Position numbers and translations under genes: made by a program
Shown here: positions 61,410 to 64,000 of the stretch, one piece after another
Numbering within the stretch: the stretch's first letter is position 1
Layout: the number at the start of each line of letters is the position of its first letter
Assembly (NCBI RefSeq): GCF_001612785.1
Contig: NZ_BDBC01000045.1
Coordinates: 89,359-153,358 of the forward strand
Source of the DNA: Nocardia beijingensis NBRC 16342
Lineage (GTDB): Bacteria; Actinomycetota; Actinomycetes; Mycobacteriales; Mycobacteriaceae
Direction of reading: 5' to 3'
Length of the DNA: 64,000 nt
Notes under the pieces: generated by a model
What the model saw: only the letters and a program-made list of their open reading frames with translations
The model's database searches: none
What the model was told of the DNA's origin: nothing

Positions 61410-62818
61410 TGCACGCACGCAGCATCGATGCGCTCACCCTGGACAATTATCAGCGCGCCGCCCGGGTGGTCCTGGCCAATCACCTGGTGACGCGCACCTA
61501 TCCGGACCGGATCGCCCTGCCGCTGATCCGGCGCTGGGCCACCGAGTTGCGTGAGGACCTCGCCGAATTGTTCGGCTACCGGCTCGAAGTCACCGAGACC
61601 ACCGCACGGGTCTTCCCGGTCATCGACCGCCTGGACGCGGGCAGGCCCGCGCGCACACCCGCCGAGCGCGTCTTCGACCGCCGCCGCTACGCCTACCTCG
61701 CCCTCGCGCTGGCCGCGCTGGGGCGCGCCGGGGATCAGATCACGTTGTCCGAGCTGGCCGAGCAGGTCGCCGCCTACGCGAACCGGGTGGACGGACTGGA
61801 ACTCGCCACCGACCGGGCCGCCGACCGCGACGCGTTCGTCGACGCGGTCGGCTGGCTGACCGTGCGCGGCGCGCTCACCCTGGCCGACGGCGACGCGGGC
61901 GGCTGGGCCAGCGATCCGGAGGCGGGCGAGGCGCTCTACGACATCGACCGGCCGGTGGTCTTCGCGTTGTTCCGGCCGCCGCGCGCGCTGCAACATCTGC
62001 ACGGTGTGCGCGGATTGCTCACCGAAGAGCCCATGGTGACCGGCGTTTCCGCGCACGCGACGACCACCGCCGAGATCGCGCGCCGGGTGCGCAGGGCGCT
62101 GGTCGAACAACCGGTGGTGTACGCCGACGATCTCGCACCGGAGGAGCGTCCCGTGCTCGCTCAGGAGCGGATCGTCGCGGAAGTCGAACTGTTCACCGGG
62201 CTGCGCGCCGAACGCCGGGCGGAGGGCGTGGCGCTGATCGACACCTCGGGGCGGCTGTCGGACATCCGCTTTCCGGGGACCGGGACGCTCGCACAGGTCG
62301 CCTTGCTGCTTGCCGGTGAGATCGCCGACCGCGTGCTCGACATCGATCACCCCGTGCCGCGCCGCCGCGCCGCCCCGGACACGGATGCGGAACTCGCCGA
62401 CCAACTCGACGAAGCCATCCCCGAGTCCACGCTGTTCGTTCCGCTCGCCGAGCCGGACTCGACCCGCCCTGAACCGGACCCGGCGACGGACGACCGGACA
62501 GATCCGGCTGTCCCATCCGGCTATCCGCTGATCGACCGGGCATGGCTGAATGAAACGGTGCGGGCGCTGGCCGATCGCTACGGCACGACGTTCGCCGCGC
62601 AATGGCAGGCCGACGTTGCGCGTCTCACCACCGAGGTGGTGGCACTGCTGGAGCGGCTGCGGCTGGTCCGGGTGGTGGAGGACGGACTGCTCGTGCTGCC
62701 CGCCCTTGCCCGTTACCGTGGCGCGGTCGTCACGGTCCGCGCCAAGCGGGCCGCGGAACTGTTCGTCACCGCGGCCGACACCTACGGGCCCGGCGACGCC
62801 GGGACGGAAGGGAACTGA
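61409..62818 (+). CDS. jetB: Wadjet type II component JetB (TIGR02678/DUF2398)
   Basis: A 469-residue KITE/winged-helix-type subunit. It carries the DUF2398 elements YPDRIALPLIRRWATELRED, RRRYAYLALALAALGRAGDQ and VYADDLAPEERPVLAQERIV. An acidic, Pro-rich insert lies near residues 320-380. ATG at 61409 overlaps the jetA stop as TGATG; jetC starts 3 nt after its own stop, so the operon is tightly coupled. Confidence 0.9.
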   Translation: MHARSIDALTLDNYQRAARVVLANHLVTRTYPDRIALPLIRRWATELREDLAELFGYRLEVTETTARVFPVIDRLDAGRPARTPAERVFDRRRYAYLALALAALGRAGDQITLSELAEQVAAYANRVDGLELATDRAADRDAFVDAVGWLTVRGALTLADGDAGGWASDPEAGEALYDIDRPVVFALFRPPRALQHLHGVRGLLTEEPMVTGVSAHATTTAEIARRVRRALVEQPVVYADDLAPEERPVLAQERIVAEVELFTGLRAERRAEGVALIDTSGRLSDIRFPGTGTLAQVALLLAGEIADRVLDIDHPVPRRRAAPDTDAELADQLDEAIPESTLFVPLAEPDSTRPEPDPATDDRTDPAVPSGYPLIDRAWLNETVRALADRYGTTFAAQWQADVARLTTEVVALLERLRLVRVVEDGLLVLPALARYRGAVVTVRAKRAAELFVTAADTYGPGDAGTEGN

Positions 62819-62821
62819 CGA

Positions 62822-64000
62822 ATGTCGCTCATTCACGGCGGAGTGCGGTTCACCCCGACCCGCGCCGGAATCGTCAACCTGTGGGACTACCGCGACCAGG
62901 AGTTCTGTTTCGCGGACGGCAGACTGGTGCTGCGCGGGCCGAACGGGTCGGGCAAGACCAAGGCGCTGGAGGTGCTGTTCCCCTTCGTGCTGGACGGACG
63001 GATCGAGCCGCGCAGGCTGAACCCGTTCGCCGGCGAGGAACGCACGATGAAGTCGAACCTGCTCTACCGCAAGCAGGACTCGGCCTACTCCTATGTCTGG
63101 ATGGAGTTCGCGCGCGGTCGCTGGGAGGATCCCGAGGCGGTCACCGTCGGCATCGGCATGCGCGCCACCCGTTCCTCGGACAAGGTGACCCGCTGGTATT
63201 TCGTCGCCGACGGCCGGGTCGGGATCGACTTCTCCCTGATCGGCCCGGACGATCGCCCCTTCACCCGCAAGCAGCTGGCCGAGCAGATCGGCTCCGATTC
63301 GATCGTCGACCGGCCGGTGGACTATCGCAACGCGATCGACGCGCGCATGTTCGGCCTCGGAGCGCAGCGCTACGACCAACTGATCAATCTGATCCTCACG
63401 CTGCGCCGTCCGCAGCTGGCCAAGAACCTGGACCCGCGCGGTCTGTCGCAGGCGCTCACCGACGGCCTGCGCCCGCTCGACGAGCAACTGATCCTGGACG
63501 CCGCCCGCTCGTTCAGCGATATGGAGGAGGTCGGCCGCACCCTGGAGGGTCTGGTGCACGCGGACACCGCCACCAGGGCGTTCGTCGAGGTGTATCGCAA
63601 ATACCTTGCCGTGCAAGCCAAGACGGACGTCGATCAGGTGCGGGCGCGGCTCGACGCGGTGACCCACGCGAGCACCGCGCTGTTCGCCGCCACCGCGCTG
63701 CGCGAGCGCAGGGAGACCGAGCGCGCCGCGGCCGAAGCCGGAGCCGAGGACGCCGACCGGGCCTACGAGCAGGCCATCGCCGATCGGGAAAACCTCCAGC
63801 GTTCCAGTGCCTACGAGGGCAAACAGCAGCTGGAGGATCTGGCGGACGCGGTGCGGCGCCTGGAGACCTCGGCCGGTGTGCACGCCGACAAGGCGCTCAA
63901 GTCCCGCCAGACCCTCGACCAGCGGACCCAGGAGGCCGAACGCGCTCGCCGTCGTCGTGCGGGACCAGGGCGTCGGGTTGCGGCCGGGCGAGGAGAAGCT
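62822..64000 (+). CDS. jetC: Wadjet type II component JetC (SMC-like ATPase, TIGR02680), 3' end outside window; possible frameshift
   Basis: The SMC-like motor that extrudes DNA loops and detects small circles. The visible 393 codons contain Walker A RGPNGSGKTKALEVL (about 38-52) and the start of the coiled coil (LRERRETERAAAEAGAEDAD). The frame stays open to the edge, but after about 63940 its third-position GC falls sharply while the +1 frame becomes GC-rich and reads ALAVVVRDQGVGLRPGEEK, pointing to a single-base insertion. The signature ABC half and jetD (TIGR02679) would follow outside. Confidence 0.9.
   Translation, partial: MSLIHGGVRFTPTRAGIVNLWDYRDQEFCFADGRLVLRGPNGSGKTKALEVLFPFVLDGRIEPRRLNPFAGEERTMKSNLLYRKQDSAYSYVWMEFARGRWEDPEAVTVGIGMRATRSSDKVTRWYFVADGRVGIDFSLIGPDDRPFTRKQLAEQIGSDSIVDRPVDYRNAIDARMFGLGAQRYDQLINLILTLRRPQLAKNLDPRGLSQALTDGLRPLDEQLILDAARSFSDMEEVGRTLEGLVHADTATRAFVEVYRKYLAVQAKTDVDQVRARLDAVTHASTALFAATALRERRETERAAAEAGAEDADRAYEQAIADRENLQRSSAYEGKQQLEDLADAVRRLETSAGVHADKALKSRQTLDQRTQEAERARRRRAGPGRRVAAGRGEA

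Noticed and set aside
1..64000. tRNA, rRNA genes and CRISPR arrays
   Set aside because: No cloverleaf-like sequence, rRNA signature or regularly spaced short repeats were noticed on reading both strands.

Overview
The window is high-GC actinobacterial chromosome, most likely Nocardia or a very close relative. The evidence is the GC-rich third codon position throughout, the complete Pup-proteasome gene set, F420/deazaflavin-type nitroreductases, PafA/Dop/Mpa proteins nearly identical in layout to the mycobacterial ones, and gene order collinear with the M. tuberculosis Rv2089c-Rv2125 region (pepE, exonuclease, helY, tatC, tatA, pafC, pafB, pafA, prcA, prcB, pup, dop, then mpa, lppK, trmI, RecB-like, hisG, hisE, metH, PAC2). 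No rRNA, tRNA, CRISPR array or complete insertion sequence was seen.

Layout. 1-7.4 kb: M24 peptidase (partial), 5'-3' exonuclease, a DUF4333 membrane protein, HelY helicase, TatC and TatA. 7.4-16.7 kb: ketopantoate-reductase-like gene, PafC/PafB (WYL regulators of the DNA-damage response), a small thiamine-binding-family gene, PafA ligase, proteasome PrcA/PrcB, Pup and Dop. 16.8-36.0 kb: an accessory block that separates dop from its partner ATPase gene mpa. It holds a DUF418 membrane protein, two Nudix hydrolases, two deazaflavin nitroreductases, an AraC and a TetR regulator, an ArsC-like protein, a four-gene pyrimidine/hydantoin-type catabolic operon (nitrilase, dihydropyrimidinase, LLM flavin oxidoreductase, class III aminotransferase), a secreted cyclophilin, a KefB/KhtT-type antiporter pair, a membrane acyltransferase with SGNH domain, a GT39 glycosyltransferase, and an ECF sigma factor with a divergent SnoaL-like gene. 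36.1-43.4 kb: mpa, lipoprotein, trmI, RecB-like nuclease, a YeiH-type exporter preceded by a 44-residue membrane peptide gene, hisG and hisE. 43.5-47.1 kb: a three-gene operon of Fe/2OG dioxygenase, SAM methyltransferase and carnitine/choline-type acyltransferase with no obvious known product. 47.2-57.9 kb: HAD phosphatase, Ser/Thr kinase, metH, PAC2 protein, and an unusual adenylation-carrier-acyltransferase fusion. 57.8-64 kb: a small resolvase-like protein, an HTH/TPR-type regulator and the first three genes (jetA, jetB, jetC) of a type II Wadjet anti-plasmid system. jetC shows a probable frameshift just before the window ends.

The Pup genes work together: Dop deamidates the C-terminal Gln of Pup, PafA ligates it to lysines, and Mpa unfolds pupylated substrates into the PrcA/PrcB proteasome. 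PafB/PafC regulate transcription and do not ligate Pup.

The most unusual non-coding signal is a dispersed element of about 187 bp. There are three near-complete copies (2312-2499, 10505-10690 and 11413-11600) plus two partial ones. Its core is a 35-bp stem with a 6-nt bulge and a 19-nt loop. A second short C-GAA-G hairpin differs between copies by compensatory pairs. Two inverted copies bracket a one-gene insertion that splits pafA from pafB. Many genes also begin directly 6-7 nt after a TANNNT-like -10 box, which is the signature of leaderless mRNAs.
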